From: Actinocorallia sp039871655
GTDB taxonomy: Bacteria > Actinomycetota > Actinomycetes > Streptosporangiales > Streptosporangiaceae
Length of the DNA stretch: 64,000 nucleotides
Reading direction: 5' to 3'
Assembly: GCF_039871655.1 (NCBI RefSeq)
Contig: NZ_JBDPLZ010000007.1
Coordinates: 62,001-126,000, forward strand
The position numbers and the translations under genes are program-made. Below, in pieces: positions 1-8,110 of this stretch. Each line of letters starts with the position of its first letter. The stretch's first letter is position 1. The notes beneath the pieces were generated by a model. That model was given only the letters and a program-made list of their open reading frames with translations, was not told the DNA's origin and searched no databases.

Positions 1-308
1 GCCAGCAGCAGGAGGGCCATGCCCGCGATCCACAGGAGGTATCCGGCCAGTTCCACCGCCGGATCCCCCCACAGCAGCGACCGCAGCCCGGCGTTCAGCC
101 GCTCCGTCCACTCGTGCGGTACGAAGTAGTGGCCGTACCGCCGTGCCAGCGACTCGGCGGCGCCGACCCCGCCGCACGCCGCCATCGTCAGGGCGACGGT
201 CAGCTCGGCGGCCGTCCGCTCCTTCCGGAACTCCCTGGCCGTCCGCCTGCGCGCCTCCCGGCGTCGCGCCGAATCCCCGAACAGCTCAGTGACCAGCGTC
301 TCCCCCAT
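1..308 (-). CDS. Partial small membrane protein, possibly DUF6286-like
   Basis: The ORF runs off the left edge of the window, so only about the first 102 residues are visible. It starts at an ATG at 308. The N-terminal 30 residues are very rich in Arg and Glu. They are followed by a hydrophobic segment (around ELTVALTMAACGG), a polar loop, and a second hydrophobic segment at the edge (LAGYLLWIAGMALLLL). An Arg-rich start with two membrane segments separated by a short extracytoplasmic loop resembles DUF6286 proteins of Asp23-type envelope stress clusters. That match is from memory and weak. The next gene in that cluster would lie outside the window. Confidence 0.55.
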   Translation of the reverse strand, partial: MGETLVTELFGDSARRREARRRTAREFRKERTAAELTVALTMAACGGVGAAESLARRYGHYFVPHEWTERLNAGLRSLLWGDPAVELAGYLLWIAGMALLLL

Positions 309-382
309 AGGGGAACAGTAACGGAGCCGACACCCTCAGTGATCTTCCAGGGGCCGAGTCGTGCGAGCCGGGCACCCGACGG

Positions 383-955
383 TCAGGGATGGAGCTTCTC
401 GCCCTGCCGCAGCATCCCAACGAACTTCTCGATCCGGGCGGCGCGGGTCTGGGGCCGCTTCGCCTCGCCGATCCGGTAGAGGATGGCGTAGCGGTTGCGG
501 CCGTCGAGGGCGGCGAAGGCCTCCGCCGCCGCCGGATCGGCGTCCAGCGCCTCCTGGAGGTCCTCCGGGACCGTCGCGTTCCGCGGCGAGGCGTAGGCGC
601 GCTCCCACCGCCCGTCCGCTTTGGCCCGCTCGACCTCGGCCAGCCCCGCCGGGCGCATCCGGCCCTCGGCGGTCAGTTCGGCGACGCGCTCGCGGTTGAT
701 CTGCGACCACTTGCTGCGGGGCGTGCGGGGCGTGAAGCGCAGCAACCAGTACGTCTCGTCCAGGGGGGCCTTCTGCCCATCGATCCAGCCGAAGCACAGC
801 GCCGCGTCCCGCGCCTCGGGATAGGTGATGGACTCCACGCCGGAGCCCTTCTTGGCGAACTTGAGCCACAGCCCCCGGGACACCGCGTGCTCGGCTTCCA
901 GCCACTCCTCGAAAGCGGCCGGGGACGGGAAGGCGCACATCGGAAGATCGCTCAT
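383..955 (-). CDS. YdeI/OmpD-associated family protein
   Basis: A protein of about 190 residues. It contains the family signatures PSPAAFEEWLEAEH near the N-terminus, a LCFGWIDGQ segment, TPRTPRSKWSQIN, and a C-terminal YRIGEAKRPQTRAARIEKFV stretch. These match the YdeI/OmpD-associated (bacteriocin-protection-like) family, whose biochemical role is poorly defined. An upstream in-frame start at 985 is possible, but the methionine at 955 begins the conserved part and gives the usual length. It is a cytosolic protein with no membrane segment. It stands alone, 39 bp downstream of purU on the same strand. Confidence 0.8.
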   Translation of the reverse strand: MSDLPMCAFPSPAAFEEWLEAEHAVSRGLWLKFAKKGSGVESITYPEARDAALCFGWIDGQKAPLDETYWLLRFTPRTPRSKWSQINRERVAELTAEGRMRPAGLAEVERAKADGRWERAYASPRNATVPEDLQEALDADPAAAEAFAALDGRNRYAILYRIGEAKRPQTRAARIEKFVGMLRQGEKLHP

Positions 956-994
956 GCCGGCGACGCTACCGGGCGCCGCCGACATTTCCCGGGA

Positions 995-1831
995 TCAACG
1001 GAAGACGATCGTCTTCTCGCCGTTCAGCAGGATCCGGTGCTCGGCGTGCCAGCGCACGGCCCGGGCCAGGGCCAGGCACTCCATGTCGCGGCCGACCCGG
1101 CGCAGGTCCTCGGGGGTGTGGGTGTGGTCGACGCGCGAGACCTCCTGCTCGATGATCGGCCCCTCGTCCAGGTCGGGCGTCACGTAGTGGGCGGTCGCGC
1201 CGATCAGCTTCACCCCGCGCTTGTAGGCCTGGTGGTAGGGCTTGGCGCCCTTGAAGGACGGCAGGAACGAGTGGTGGATGTTGATCACCTTGCCCTGCAG
1301 CTTGGCGCACAGGTCGTCGGTGAGGATCTGCATGTACCGGGCGAGCACCACCAGGTCGGCGTCGTAGTGCTGGACCAGGGTGAGGATCTCGGCCTCCTGC
1401 GCGGGCTTGCCCATCGACATCGGCAGGTGGTGGTAGTCGATCCCGAACGACTGGGTGAGCGGGCGCAGGTCGGGGTGGTTGGAGACGACCGCGACCACGT
1501 CGATGTCCAGCAGACCCGAACGCACCCGGAAGAGCAGGTCGTTCAGGCAGTGCCCCTCCTTGGACACCATGATCAGCACCTTCATGCGGGTGGCGGCGTC
1601 GCTCAGGTGCCAGTCGAAGGCGAACTCCCGCGCCATCGGCGCGAACAGGCCCTGGAGCTCCTCCAGGCTCTCCTGCGCGGTGAACTGCACGCGCAGGAAG
1701 AACCGCCCGGCGTCCTGGTCGCCGTACTGCTGGCTCTCCAGGATGTTGCACTGCCGGGAGGCCAGAAGGCCGGAGACCGCCGCGACGATGCCCGGACGGT
1801 CGGGACAGGACAGTGTGAGGATGTAACTCAA
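995..1831 (-). CDS. purU: Formyltetrahydrofolate deformylase
   Basis: A 278-residue protein. It hydrolyses 10-formyl-THF to formate and THF, which balances the one-carbon pool and supplies formate for PurT-type purine synthesis. Residues 1-80 form an ACT regulatory domain (SYILTLSCPDRPGIVAAVSG). The rest is the formyltransferase fold, with the loop INIHHSFLPSFKGAKPYHQAY, the downstream LIGATAHYV segment carrying the catalytic His, and DLDEGPIIEQ. Length matches the family (about 280-290). It is separated from the divergent esterase gene by a 138-bp region. Confidence 0.95.
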   Translation of the reverse strand: MSYILTLSCPDRPGIVAAVSGLLASRQCNILESQQYGDQDAGRFFLRVQFTAQESLEELQGLFAPMAREFAFDWHLSDAATRMKVLIMVSKEGHCLNDLLFRVRSGLLDIDVVAVVSNHPDLRPLTQSFGIDYHHLPMSMGKPAQEAEILTLVQHYDADLVVLARYMQILTDDLCAKLQGKVINIHHSFLPSFKGAKPYHQAYKRGVKLIGATAHYVTPDLDEGPIIEQEVSRVDHTHTPEDLRRVGRDMECLALARAVRWHAEHRILLNGEKTIVFR

Positions 1832-1969
1832 CTCTTCACCTTCGGGGTGGGCCTGGACGGATACGCCACCGCCTCTGAGCAGGACGTCCGGGGCGCGGAG
1901 ATCTGAATTTTATGCGCTGCGCGGAGGCGCCGCGCTGGGGCGGCGGAGCACGCGCCTACAGTCAAGGGC

Positions 1970-2869
1970 ATGCGTCGGCTTCTGGCTATTCTGCTTACCT
2001 TCGTAGTTCTCTGCGCGTGTAGCAGCACCGGGTCCGAGGAGGGCGGGAGGCCCGGCCCGTCTCGATCCGGGGAGAAGGCGCCGAACGGGCCCCAGCGCCC
2101 CGCCGAGCAGGACGGCATCCCCACCGCGGCGGGCACCCACAGGCTCGAACTCGAGGTCGGGACGCCCGGGCACCGCGAGTACCGGCTGCGCGTCCCGCCG
2201 CGGCTGCGCGAGTCCCCCCGTCCTCTGCCGCTGGTGCTGGCCGTGCACGGCGGGGCCTCCAACGCCGAGAAGTTCGAGGCGCTCAGCGGCTTCGACGAGG
2301 TCGCCGACGAGAAGGGATTCCTCGTCGCCTACCCCGAGGGCTTCGCCTTCAGCTGGAACGCCGGCCCGTGCTGCGGCCCGGCCAAGCTGGCCCGCGTCGA
2401 CGACGTCGGGTTCCTGGAGAAGCTGATCGACCGGCTGGTCCAGGCCGGGGTCGCCGATCCGGAGCGGGTCTACGTCTCGGGTTTCTCCAACGGCGGCGGC
2501 ATGGCCTACCGGATGGCCTGCGAGGGCCCGGGGCGGGTCAGGGCCATCGGGGTCGTCTCGGCCGCGCTGGTCATCGGCTGCGATCCCGACCGGCCCGTGT
2601 CCGTGATGATCGTCCATGGGAAGGCCGACAGATCCGTCCCGTACCGGGGAGGCGGGCAGCGGGACTTCAACGACAAGCGCCCCTTCACCCCGGTCTCCCA
2701 CGCGGTGGGCTTCTGGCGGAAGGCCGCCGGCGCGGGCTCCCTGCGCGGGGACGGATCCTGCCGTACCGGCCGGGGCGAGGCCGTGGTGCGGTTCTGCCCG
2801 CACCCGGGCGGCCATGTCTGGCCCGGGGGAACCGCCGCCCGGCTCTGGGCGTTCTTCTCCTCGGTCTGA
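1970..2869 (+). CDS. Secreted PHB-depolymerase/feruloyl-esterase-like lipoprotein
   Basis: A 299-residue protein with a lipoprotein signal peptide. The hydrophobic core of residues 4-14 is followed by a lipobox-like LCAC with the lipidated Cys at about 17. A low-complexity linker then leads into an alpha/beta-hydrolase of the LpqC / PHB-depolymerase type. The oxyanion region is AVHGGASN (about 91-98), the nucleophile is Ser173 in GFSNGGG, Asp220 lies in HGKADRSVPY, and His282 lies in HPGGHVWPGG. It probably hydrolyses extracellular esters at the membrane surface; the substrate is unknown. A TACAGT hexamer ends about 8 nt before the ATG, so the message could be nearly leaderless, though no good -35 is seen. 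Confidence 0.85.
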   Translation: MRRLLAILLTFVVLCACSSTGSEEGGRPGPSRSGEKAPNGPQRPAEQDGIPTAAGTHRLELEVGTPGHREYRLRVPPRLRESPRPLPLVLAVHGGASNAEKFEALSGFDEVADEKGFLVAYPEGFAFSWNAGPCCGPAKLARVDDVGFLEKLIDRLVQAGVADPERVYVSGFSNGGGMAYRMACEGPGRVRAIGVVSAALVIGCDPDRPVSVMIVHGKADRSVPYRGGGQRDFNDKRPFTPVSHAVGFWRKAAGAGSLRGDGSCRTGRGEAVVRFCPHPGGHVWPGGTAARLWAFFSSV

Positions 2870-2899
2870 CGATCCATCAGACGCGAATACTTTTCATGT

Positions 2900-2922
2900 T
2901 TCACTTTTTATGGGAAAGTGAA
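2900..2922 (+). promoter_or_regulatory. Inverted repeat covering the RBS of the aldolase-like gene
   Basis: A perfect 8-bp inverted repeat, TTCACTTT (2900-2907) and AAAGTGAA (2915-2922), with a 7-nt loop. It ends 3 nt before the ATG at 2926 and contains the only candidate ribosome binding sequence (GGGAAAG). The stretch is noticeably AT-richer than its surroundings. It could be an operator or an RNA hairpin limiting translation; the sequence alone cannot decide. Confidence 0.5.
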
Positions 2923-2925
2923 GAC

Positions 2926-4104
2926 ATGGATCTCAAGGCGCGCTACGACTTCGCGACCGCGGAGCTCGACCCCCCGTTCGCGATCGTCGACCTCGCCGCC
3001 TTCCAGGCCAACGCCGAGGCGCTGGCGCGCCGGGCGCAGGGCAAGCCCATCCGGGTCGCCAGCAAGTCCGTGCGGGTCCGCGCACTGCTCGAAGAGGTCC
3101 TGGCCATGGACGGCTTCACGGGCGTCATGGCCTTCACCCTGCCCGAGGCGCTCTGGCTGGCCGGGCACCGCACCAGCGACGACATCCTCGTCGCCTACCC
3201 CACGACCGACCGGGCGGCGCTCCGGCGCCTCACCGAGGACGAGCACGCCGCCCGGGTCACCACGCTCATGGTCGACTGCACCGAGCACCTCGACCTCATC
3301 CCGTCCGACGGCCACCCCGTCCGGGTGTGCCTCGACATGGACGCCGCCTACCCGGTCCTGGGCGGACGGGTCAGGATCGGCGCGCGCCGCTCCCCCCTGT
3401 CCACCGCCGAGCAGGCCGCCGCCTTCGCCGAGGAGGTCGTCAAACGGCCGCACCTGCGGCTGGTCGGCCTGATGGGGTACGAGTCCCAGATCGCCGGGGT
3501 CGGCGACGCGCCCGCCGGACGGCCCGTCTACGGCCTGGCCGTCAGGGCGATGCGGTCCCGTTCCCGGGTGGAGCTCGCCCGGCGGCGCGGCGAGATCGTA
3601 CGGGCGGTCCGCGAGGTCGCCGACCTGGAGTTCGTCAACGGCGGCGGCACCGGCAGCCTGGAGTGGACCGCGGCGGAGAAGGCGGTCACCGAGGTCGCCG
3701 CCGGGTCCGGCCTGTTCCAGCCGCACCTGTTCGACCACTACAGCATGTTCAAGGCCACCCCCGCCGCCCTGTTCGCGCTGCCCGTCGTCCGGCGGCCGGC
3801 GCCCGGCACCGTCACCTGCCTGGGCGGCGGATACCTCGCCTCCGGACCCGCCGACGCGCTGCGGCTGCCCCAGCCCTACCTGCCGTCCGGACTGAAGTAC
3901 ACCGACACCGAGGGCGCCGGCGAGGTGCAGACCCCGCTCGTCGGGCCGGGCACCGCCGGGCTGGAGGTCGGCGACCGGGTCTGGTTCCGGCACACCAAGG
4001 CCGGCGAGCTGTGCGAACGGTTCGACGCGGTGCACCTGGTGCGCGGCGAACGCCTCGTCCGCACCGTCCCCACCTACCGGGGCGAAGGACAGACCTTCCT
4101 ATAG
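2926..4104 (+). CDS. Amino acid deaminase/aldolase, D-threonine aldolase-like (alanine racemase fold)
   Basis: A 392-residue PLP enzyme with an N-terminal alanine-racemase-type barrel. The PLP lysine is expected at K47 in RVASKSVR. Further family marks are DMDAAYPVLGGRVRIG (about 138-153), LVGLMGYE, and VNGGGTGS as a phosphate-binding segment. The C-terminal beta domain carries YLPSGLKYTDTEGAGEVQTP. Relatives act on D-threonine, D-serine or 3-hydroxyaspartate, usually with a metal ion; the exact substrate is not predictable here. The ATG at 2926 lies just after the inverted repeat at 2900-2922. The longer open frame upstream only overlaps the esterase gene. A strong terminator follows. Confidence 0.85.
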   Translation: MDLKARYDFATAELDPPFAIVDLAAFQANAEALARRAQGKPIRVASKSVRVRALLEEVLAMDGFTGVMAFTLPEALWLAGHRTSDDILVAYPTTDRAALRRLTEDEHAARVTTLMVDCTEHLDLIPSDGHPVRVCLDMDAAYPVLGGRVRIGARRSPLSTAEQAAAFAEEVVKRPHLRLVGLMGYESQIAGVGDAPAGRPVYGLAVRAMRSRSRVELARRRGEIVRAVREVADLEFVNGGGTGSLEWTAAEKAVTEVAAGSGLFQPHLFDHYSMFKATPAALFALPVVRRPAPGTVTCLGGGYLASGPADALRLPQPYLPSGLKYTDTEGAGEVQTPLVGPGTAGLEVGDRVWFRHTKAGELCERFDAVHLVRGERLVRTVPTYRGEGQTFL

Positions 4105-4111
4105 CGGATAC

Positions 4112-4155
4112 GACGGCGCGGCCCGGCTCCTTCGAAGGAGGCGGGCCGCGCCGTC
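4112..4155. terminator. Bidirectional hairpin terminator
   Basis: A long stem, GACGGCGCGGCCCG paired with CGGGCCGCGCCGTC, with an additional inner stem around a TTCG tetraloop. It lies between the convergent aldolase-like gene (ends 4104) and the DUF3618 gene (ends 4164) and can serve both. Confidence 0.85.
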
Positions 4156-4163
4156 TTCCGCTT

Positions 4164-4472
4164 CTACTTCCTCTTCCCGCTCCGCCGCGCGCGCAGCACC
4201 AGGAGGGTGACCCCCACCAGGACCGCGCCGCCGATGATGAGCGCGCGCTTGCGCTGCTCGTCGGTCAGCGGAGCGCCCTCCCGGTCACCCGGCGTCACGA
4301 TCGAGCCGACCGTCGCCGCCACCTGATGCAGCTCCTCGCGGACCCGGTCCCCGGTCCGTTGTACGACATTGCCCGGACTGACCCGGTCCGCGATCGCGTC
4401 GATGTTCCGGGCGAGGGCCTCGAGTTCGCCCTCGATCTCCTGCTCGATCCGGTCCGGATCTCTGTCGGCCAT
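4164..4472 (-). CDS. DUF3618 domain membrane-anchored protein
   Basis: A protein of 102 residues starting at the ATG at 4472 (MADRDPDRIEQEIEGELEAL). The N-terminal RIEQEIE...L...I..I..RVSP pattern is typical of DUF3618. A single C-terminal transmembrane helix follows (ALIIGGAVLVGVTLLVL), ending in a basic tail RARRSGKRK. The family is common in actinobacteria, often near peroxiredoxin genes as here (bcp is divergent, 109 bp away). Function is unknown. The longer open frame up to 4631 would overlap bcp and was not used. Confidence 0.85.
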   Translation of the reverse strand: MADRDPDRIEQEIEGELEALARNIDAIADRVSPGNVVQRTGDRVREELHQVAATVGSIVTPGDREGAPLTDEQRKRALIIGGAVLVGVTLLVLRARRSGKRK

Positions 4473-4581
4473 CCCGCGTCCTTCGTCTCGTTCCGGTGGG
4501 TGATCAGTCTTGCAGGTCGAACCCGTCGTCTCCGACCCGGCTGCGGGTAAGTTTGTCCCTCTCACCACCCTCCGCGAAAGG

Positions 4582-5055
4582 ATGCCAGTGACAGATCGTC
4601 TCGAGCCAGGCGACGAGGCTCCCGACTTCACGCTCCCCGACGCCGACGGCGAGCCCTTCTCCCTGTCCTCGCTGCGCGGGCGGAAGGTGTTCCTCTACTT
4701 CTACCCCGCGGCCATGACCCCCGGGTGCACGAAGGAGTCCGTGGACTTCGAGGAGTCCCTGCCCGCCCTGGCCGAGGCCGGGATCGAGGTGGTCGGGGTC
4801 TCCCCCGACGCCCCCGCCAAGCTCACCAGGTTCCGTGAACGCGACGGCCTGACGTTCCCGCTGCTGTCGGACCAGGACAAGACGGTACTGAAGGCCTACG
4901 GCGCCCACGGGGAGAAGAAGCTCTACGGCAAGATCACGGTGGGCGTCATCCGCTCCACCTTCCTCATCGACGAGGAGGGGAAGATCGAGAAGGCCTACTA
5001 CAACGTGAAGGCCACCGGGCACGTGGCCCGTCTTCGCAGGGAACTGGGGTCGTAG
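4582..5055 (+). CDS. bcp: Thioredoxin-dependent peroxiredoxin BCP
   Basis: A 157-residue peroxiredoxin of the BCP/PrxQ class that reduces hydroperoxides using thioredoxin. The peroxidatic Cys is in YFYPAAMTPGCTKE. The TPGCTKE form carries the Cys-Thr pattern, and no separate resolving Cys is evident a few residues later, so it may be an atypical or 1-Cys form. The start at 4582 gives MPVTDRLEPGDEAPDF, the usual N-terminus, with GAAAGG just upstream. An earlier start at 4510 would add a non-conserved leader. Confidence 0.92.
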   Translation: MPVTDRLEPGDEAPDFTLPDADGEPFSLSSLRGRKVFLYFYPAAMTPGCTKESVDFEESLPALAEAGIEVVGVSPDAPAKLTRFRERDGLTFPLLSDQDKTVLKAYGAHGEKKLYGKITVGVIRSTFLIDEEGKIEKAYYNVKATGHVARLRRELGS

Positions 5056-5080
5056 GCGCGCTGGTAAGGTCGTACCGCGC

Positions 5081-5155
5081 GGGGCCGTAGCCCAATTCGG
5101 CAGAGGCCGGCGGTTTAGGTCCGTCGTGTTGTGGGTTCGAGTCCCACCGGCCCTA
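5081..5155 (+). tRNA. tRNA with UAG anticodon on a short-variable-loop scaffold
   Basis: A complete cloverleaf can be drawn by hand. The acceptor is 5081-5087 with 5148-5154 (first pair G-U). The D-stem is GCC/GGC (5090-5092 with 5105-5107), with the loop G18G19 at 5099-5100. The anticodon stem is 5109-5113 with 5121-5125, and the loop TTTAGGT gives the anticodon TAG at 5116-5118. The variable loop is 5 nt (5126-5130), and the T arm is GTGGG-TTCGAGT-CCCAC. Discriminator A is at 5155 and no CCA is encoded. UAG reads the leucine codon CUA, but leucine tRNAs normally have a long variable arm, which is absent here. Identity is therefore uncertain. Confidence 0.85.
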
Positions 5156-5162
5156 CCTGAGG

Positions 5163-5191
5163 AAAGGGACAGCCGCCCGGCTGTCCCTTTT
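5163..5191 (+). terminator. Rho-independent terminator after the tRNA
   Basis: The stem AAAGGGACAGCC / GGCTGTCCCTTT with a 4-nt loop is followed directly by T residues. It lies 8 nt after the tRNA and is a classical intrinsic terminator, consistent with a short monocistronic tRNA transcript. Confidence 0.85.
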
Positions 5192-5313
5192 CCGTCTCCG
5201 TCGCCGGCCCTGAGAGCCGCCGGAGACGATATATGAAAAAAATGCCCTTCCGGCCAGGTGCCGCCGACGTACATTGGACGGATCCGCGGCAGCCGGGAGG
5301 GGTCTGAGGCGTC

Positions 5314-6168
5314 ATGTTCGTCCGGAGATCGGTCAGGGACCTTCTTCCGGGCGACCATGCCTGGCTCCCGTTCGGCAGCCCCGACGAGCAGGCCCACATC
5401 GTCGGGGCATGGATCGAGCAGGGCCTGCGCGCCCGCGAGAGGGTCATCTACCTGACCGACGCCGAGCACTGGGAGCTGCCCGGCCTGTACGGGCACGACC
5501 TGCGGCCCGCGATCCGGGTGGGGCTGCTGACCCTGATCCCGGTGGGCGAGGCCTGCCTCACCGGCGGGATGTTCGACCCGGAGAAGATGCTCCAGACCCT
5601 CTCCGACGAACTCGCCAAGGCCCAGGAGCAGGAGGTCCGCGGCGTCCGGTTCACCGCCGAGATGTCGTGGGCGCTGGCCCAGCCGTTCGGCGACGCCCGC
5701 GTCGACCTGTGCGAGCGGGAGATCGACGACCGCGTCGCGCCGAGCGTGACCGTCACCGCGATCTGCCAGACGGATCTGCGCCGCTGCTCGCCCGCCCAGT
5801 TCGACCTGCTGGCGGGGCGCCACGAGGTGCGGGTGGTGCCCGACCCCGACTTCGACGACCCGGTGCTCAGCATCACCCGCACCTACTCGCCGCCCGGCCT
5901 GCGGCTGCGCGGGGAGCTCGACACCGCCCGGCACACGCACTTCGTCGAGGCGCTGAACTCGATCTCCCCCCGCGAGGAGGAAGTTCACCTCGATCTCTCC
6001 GAATTGGACTTTCTCAGTCTCGGCGCGTTGAGGACAATGGTCGAGTACACGCGGAGACGCGGGTCGCGCAGTGCCGTGGTGCTGCACCGGGTTCCGCCCG
6101 AGGTGCGCTCCACGCTGGAGGTGGTCGGGATGCGCCGGCTGCCGGGCATCCGACTGGACGAGGACTGA
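5314..6168 (+). CDS. MEDS domain plus STAS-like regulatory protein (copy 1)
   Basis: A 284-residue protein. Residues 1 to about 165 form a MEDS (DcmR-type sensory) domain, with the opening LLPGDHAWLPFGSPDEQ and the internal VRFTAEMSWAL segment. Residues from about 195 form a STAS/anti-anti-sigma-like module (LRLRGELDTARH, HLDLSELDFLSLGALRTMVEY, VGMRRLPGI). It ends in TGATG, overlapping the start of the next gene by 1 nt, so the two are translationally coupled. This architecture suggests an antagonist within a sigma-factor partner-switching circuit. It is paralogous to 7223-8110. No clear promoter is visible, although an AT-rich stretch lies at about 5228-5245. Confidence 0.85.
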   Translation: MFVRRSVRDLLPGDHAWLPFGSPDEQAHIVGAWIEQGLRARERVIYLTDAEHWELPGLYGHDLRPAIRVGLLTLIPVGEACLTGGMFDPEKMLQTLSDELAKAQEQEVRGVRFTAEMSWALAQPFGDARVDLCEREIDDRVAPSVTVTAICQTDLRRCSPAQFDLLAGRHEVRVVPDPDFDDPVLSITRTYSPPGLRLRGELDTARHTHFVEALNSISPREEEVHLDLSELDFLSLGALRTMVEYTRRRGSRSAVVLHRVPPEVRSTLEVVGMRRLPGIRLDED

Positions 6169-7088
6169 TGGCACTGACCCATGTGGCGCTTGCCTACGAG
6201 GACGACGAGGAGTTCCTGGAGTCCGCGTTCCCCTTCCTGAACGACGGGCTGGAGGCGGACGACACGGTCCTGGCCGTCACCTGCGAGCACAAGACGTCGC
6301 TGCTGCGCGAGAGGTTCGGCGCGCAAGTGCGCTATGTGGACAGGGCCTCCTTCTACGAGCATCCGGCACGGGTCGTCTCCCGGGTCCTGCACCAGATGGA
6401 GACGGCTGCCGAGCACGGGCGGCGGGTGCGGCTGCTGTGCGAGCCCGAGTGGTCGGGCCGCACGGCGTGGGAGACGATGGAGTGGCTGCGGCTGGAGGCC
6501 CTGGTCAACGTGGCGCTGGCCCGCACGGCCGGCTCCGTCATGTGCCCCTACCACCGGGGCCTGCCCGAGCCGGTCCTGGACGGCGCGCGGCGCACCCATC
6601 CGCAGCTGGCGCAGGGCGGGCACTCCCGGGACAACCCGTCCTACCTGGACCCCGCGGCCTTCAGCGCGATGTGCGACCTTCCGCTGACGCCCTCGCCCTC
6701 GCACGCGGCCGAACTGCCCGTCCGCTCCCGTGATCTGCGGGACCTGCGCGCCCTGGTCACGGCGCACGCGCGTCGGCTCGGGCTGACCGGGCCTTCGCTG
6801 CACCAACTGCTGGTCGCGGTCACCGAGGTGGCGACCAACGCGCTCGACCACGGGGCTCCGCCCGTCCTGTTGCGGGTGTGGCAGGAGGAGGACGCGCTGC
6901 TGTGCGAGGTGGACGACCGGGGGCACTGGCGTCCGTCGGAACGGCCGGGACCCGGCTGGCTGCCGCCGCGGACCTCCGACTCCCCGCGGCTGGGGTTGTG
7001 GGCGGTGCGGATGTTGTGCGGCCTGGTCCAGGTAAGAACCGGACGAGAAGGGACACGGGTCCGTATTCGCACTCCCCTGAACGGATGA
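6168..7088 (+). CDS. MEDS domain plus HATPase (RsbW-like) anti-sigma-type kinase (copy 1)
   Basis: A 306-residue protein. The N-terminal MEDS domain (EDDEEFLESAFPFLNDGLEADD...; RLLCEPEWSGRT) covers about 1-150. The C-terminal GHKL ATPase domain of the RsbW/anti-sigma type has its N-box TEVATNALDHGAPP, a CEVDDRGHW G1-like box and a LGLWAVRML G2-like region. Annotations of the type anti-sigma factor RsbA family describe such proteins. The predicted role is to bind or phosphorylate a STAS partner, most simply the coupled gene upstream. The start overlaps the upstream stop (TGATG). It is paralogous to 8107-9057. Confidence 0.85.
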   Translation: MALTHVALAYEDDEEFLESAFPFLNDGLEADDTVLAVTCEHKTSLLRERFGAQVRYVDRASFYEHPARVVSRVLHQMETAAEHGRRVRLLCEPEWSGRTAWETMEWLRLEALVNVALARTAGSVMCPYHRGLPEPVLDGARRTHPQLAQGGHSRDNPSYLDPAAFSAMCDLPLTPSPSHAAELPVRSRDLRDLRALVTAHARRLGLTGPSLHQLLVAVTEVATNALDHGAPPVLLRVWQEEDALLCEVDDRGHWRPSERPGPGWLPPRTSDSPRLGLWAVRMLCGLVQVRTGREGTRVRIRTPLNG

Positions 7089-7222
7089 ATTCACGTGCAG
7101 ATGCAGTGGCCATGACATTTCCCTACTACCTGAGGAGAGTCTCAGCCAATCGCCCCGGCCCGGCGTACGCTTGATGCCACCCGCAAGAAACGCTTTTCCG
7201 TGCAAATCACTCAGGATGGAGC

Positions 7223-8110
7223 ATGGTCACCTGGTTCACGCAACGATCGGTCGGCGAACTGCGGCCGGGCGACCACGCGTGGCTGGCGTACTCCCACCCC
7301 GACGAACAGCGACGCGTGCTGGGCGACTTCGTCTACGAGGGCCTCGCCGCGGGCGAGAAGGTCATCTGTGTGGCCGACACCACCCCGCGCGACCTGCCCG
7401 GGCTGTTGTCCCTGCACCGCATCGACGCCACGCCCTTCGCCGAGGCCGGACACCTGTCGGTGATCCCCTGGGAGCTGGCCTGCGTCCACAACGGGCACGG
7501 CCGCCCCTCGGCCCTGTCCCGGACCCTGGAACAGGAGATCTCACGCGCTCTGGACCAGCGGTTCCGCCGCGTCCGCATCACCGCGGACATGACCTGGGCG
7601 GTGGGCGTCCCCGGAGGGGACCGGTTCATGTTCGACTGCGACCGCGCGGTCGAGGCCCTGGTCGGACCCAGCACGCTGACCACCGCGATCTGCCAGGTGG
7701 ACCGCGACCGCTGCACCCCCGAGGCGCTCTTCACACTTCAGAACCACCACGAGGTATTCGTCGAAGTGAATCCCGAATACGACGACGGCGTACTCCGCAT
7801 GACCCGGACGTACGCCCCCTACGGCCTGCGTCTGGAGGGGGAGATCGACGGGGCGCGGCACCACGCCTTCACCCGGACCCTCACCGCGGTGAGCGATCCC
7901 CGCAACGAGATCCACCTCGAACTGGCGAACCTGAGATTCATCGACCTGGCCGCCCTCAACCTCCTGGGCACCCACGCTCGGCACCTCACCCGGGGCGGCC
8001 GGCTCGTCCTGGACAACCCCTCACCGGAACTGGAGACCGTGATCGAGATGGTGGGTTTCCACCGGCTGCCCGGCATCGTCAAGGGACGGGGCTGGAGGTC
8101 GGCCTCATGA
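7223..8110 (+). CDS. MEDS domain plus STAS-like regulatory protein (copy 2)
   Basis: A 295-residue protein with the same architecture as 5314-6168. The MEDS opening is VGELRPGDHAWLAYSHPDEQ, with VRITADMTWAVG inside. The STAS-like part has LRLEGEIDGARHH, HLELANLRFIDLAALNLLG and VGFHRLPGI. It is separated from copy 1 by a 134-bp gap that probably holds its own promoter, and it overlaps the next gene by 4 nt (ATGA). Sequence similarity to copy 1 is clear along the whole length but far from identity, so the duplication is not recent. Confidence 0.85.
   Translation: MVTWFTQRSVGELRPGDHAWLAYSHPDEQRRVLGDFVYEGLAAGEKVICVADTTPRDLPGLLSLHRIDATPFAEAGHLSVIPWELACVHNGHGRPSALSRTLEQEISRALDQRFRRVRITADMTWAVGVPGGDRFMFDCDRAVEALVGPSTLTTAICQVDRDRCTPEALFTLQNHHEVFVEVNPEYDDGVLRMTRTYAPYGLRLEGEIDGARHHAFTRTLTAVSDPRNEIHLELANLRFIDLAALNLLGTHARHLTRGGRLVLDNPSPELETVIEMVGFHRLPGIVKGRGWRSAS

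Noticed and set aside
389..1906. A 505-codon open frame on the plus strand
   Set aside because: It is antisense to the YdeI-like gene and purU, which both have clear family motifs.
5081..5155. Amber suppressor tRNA
   Set aside because: The anticodon is UAG, which reads CUA; a suppressor of the UAG stop would need CUA as anticodon.
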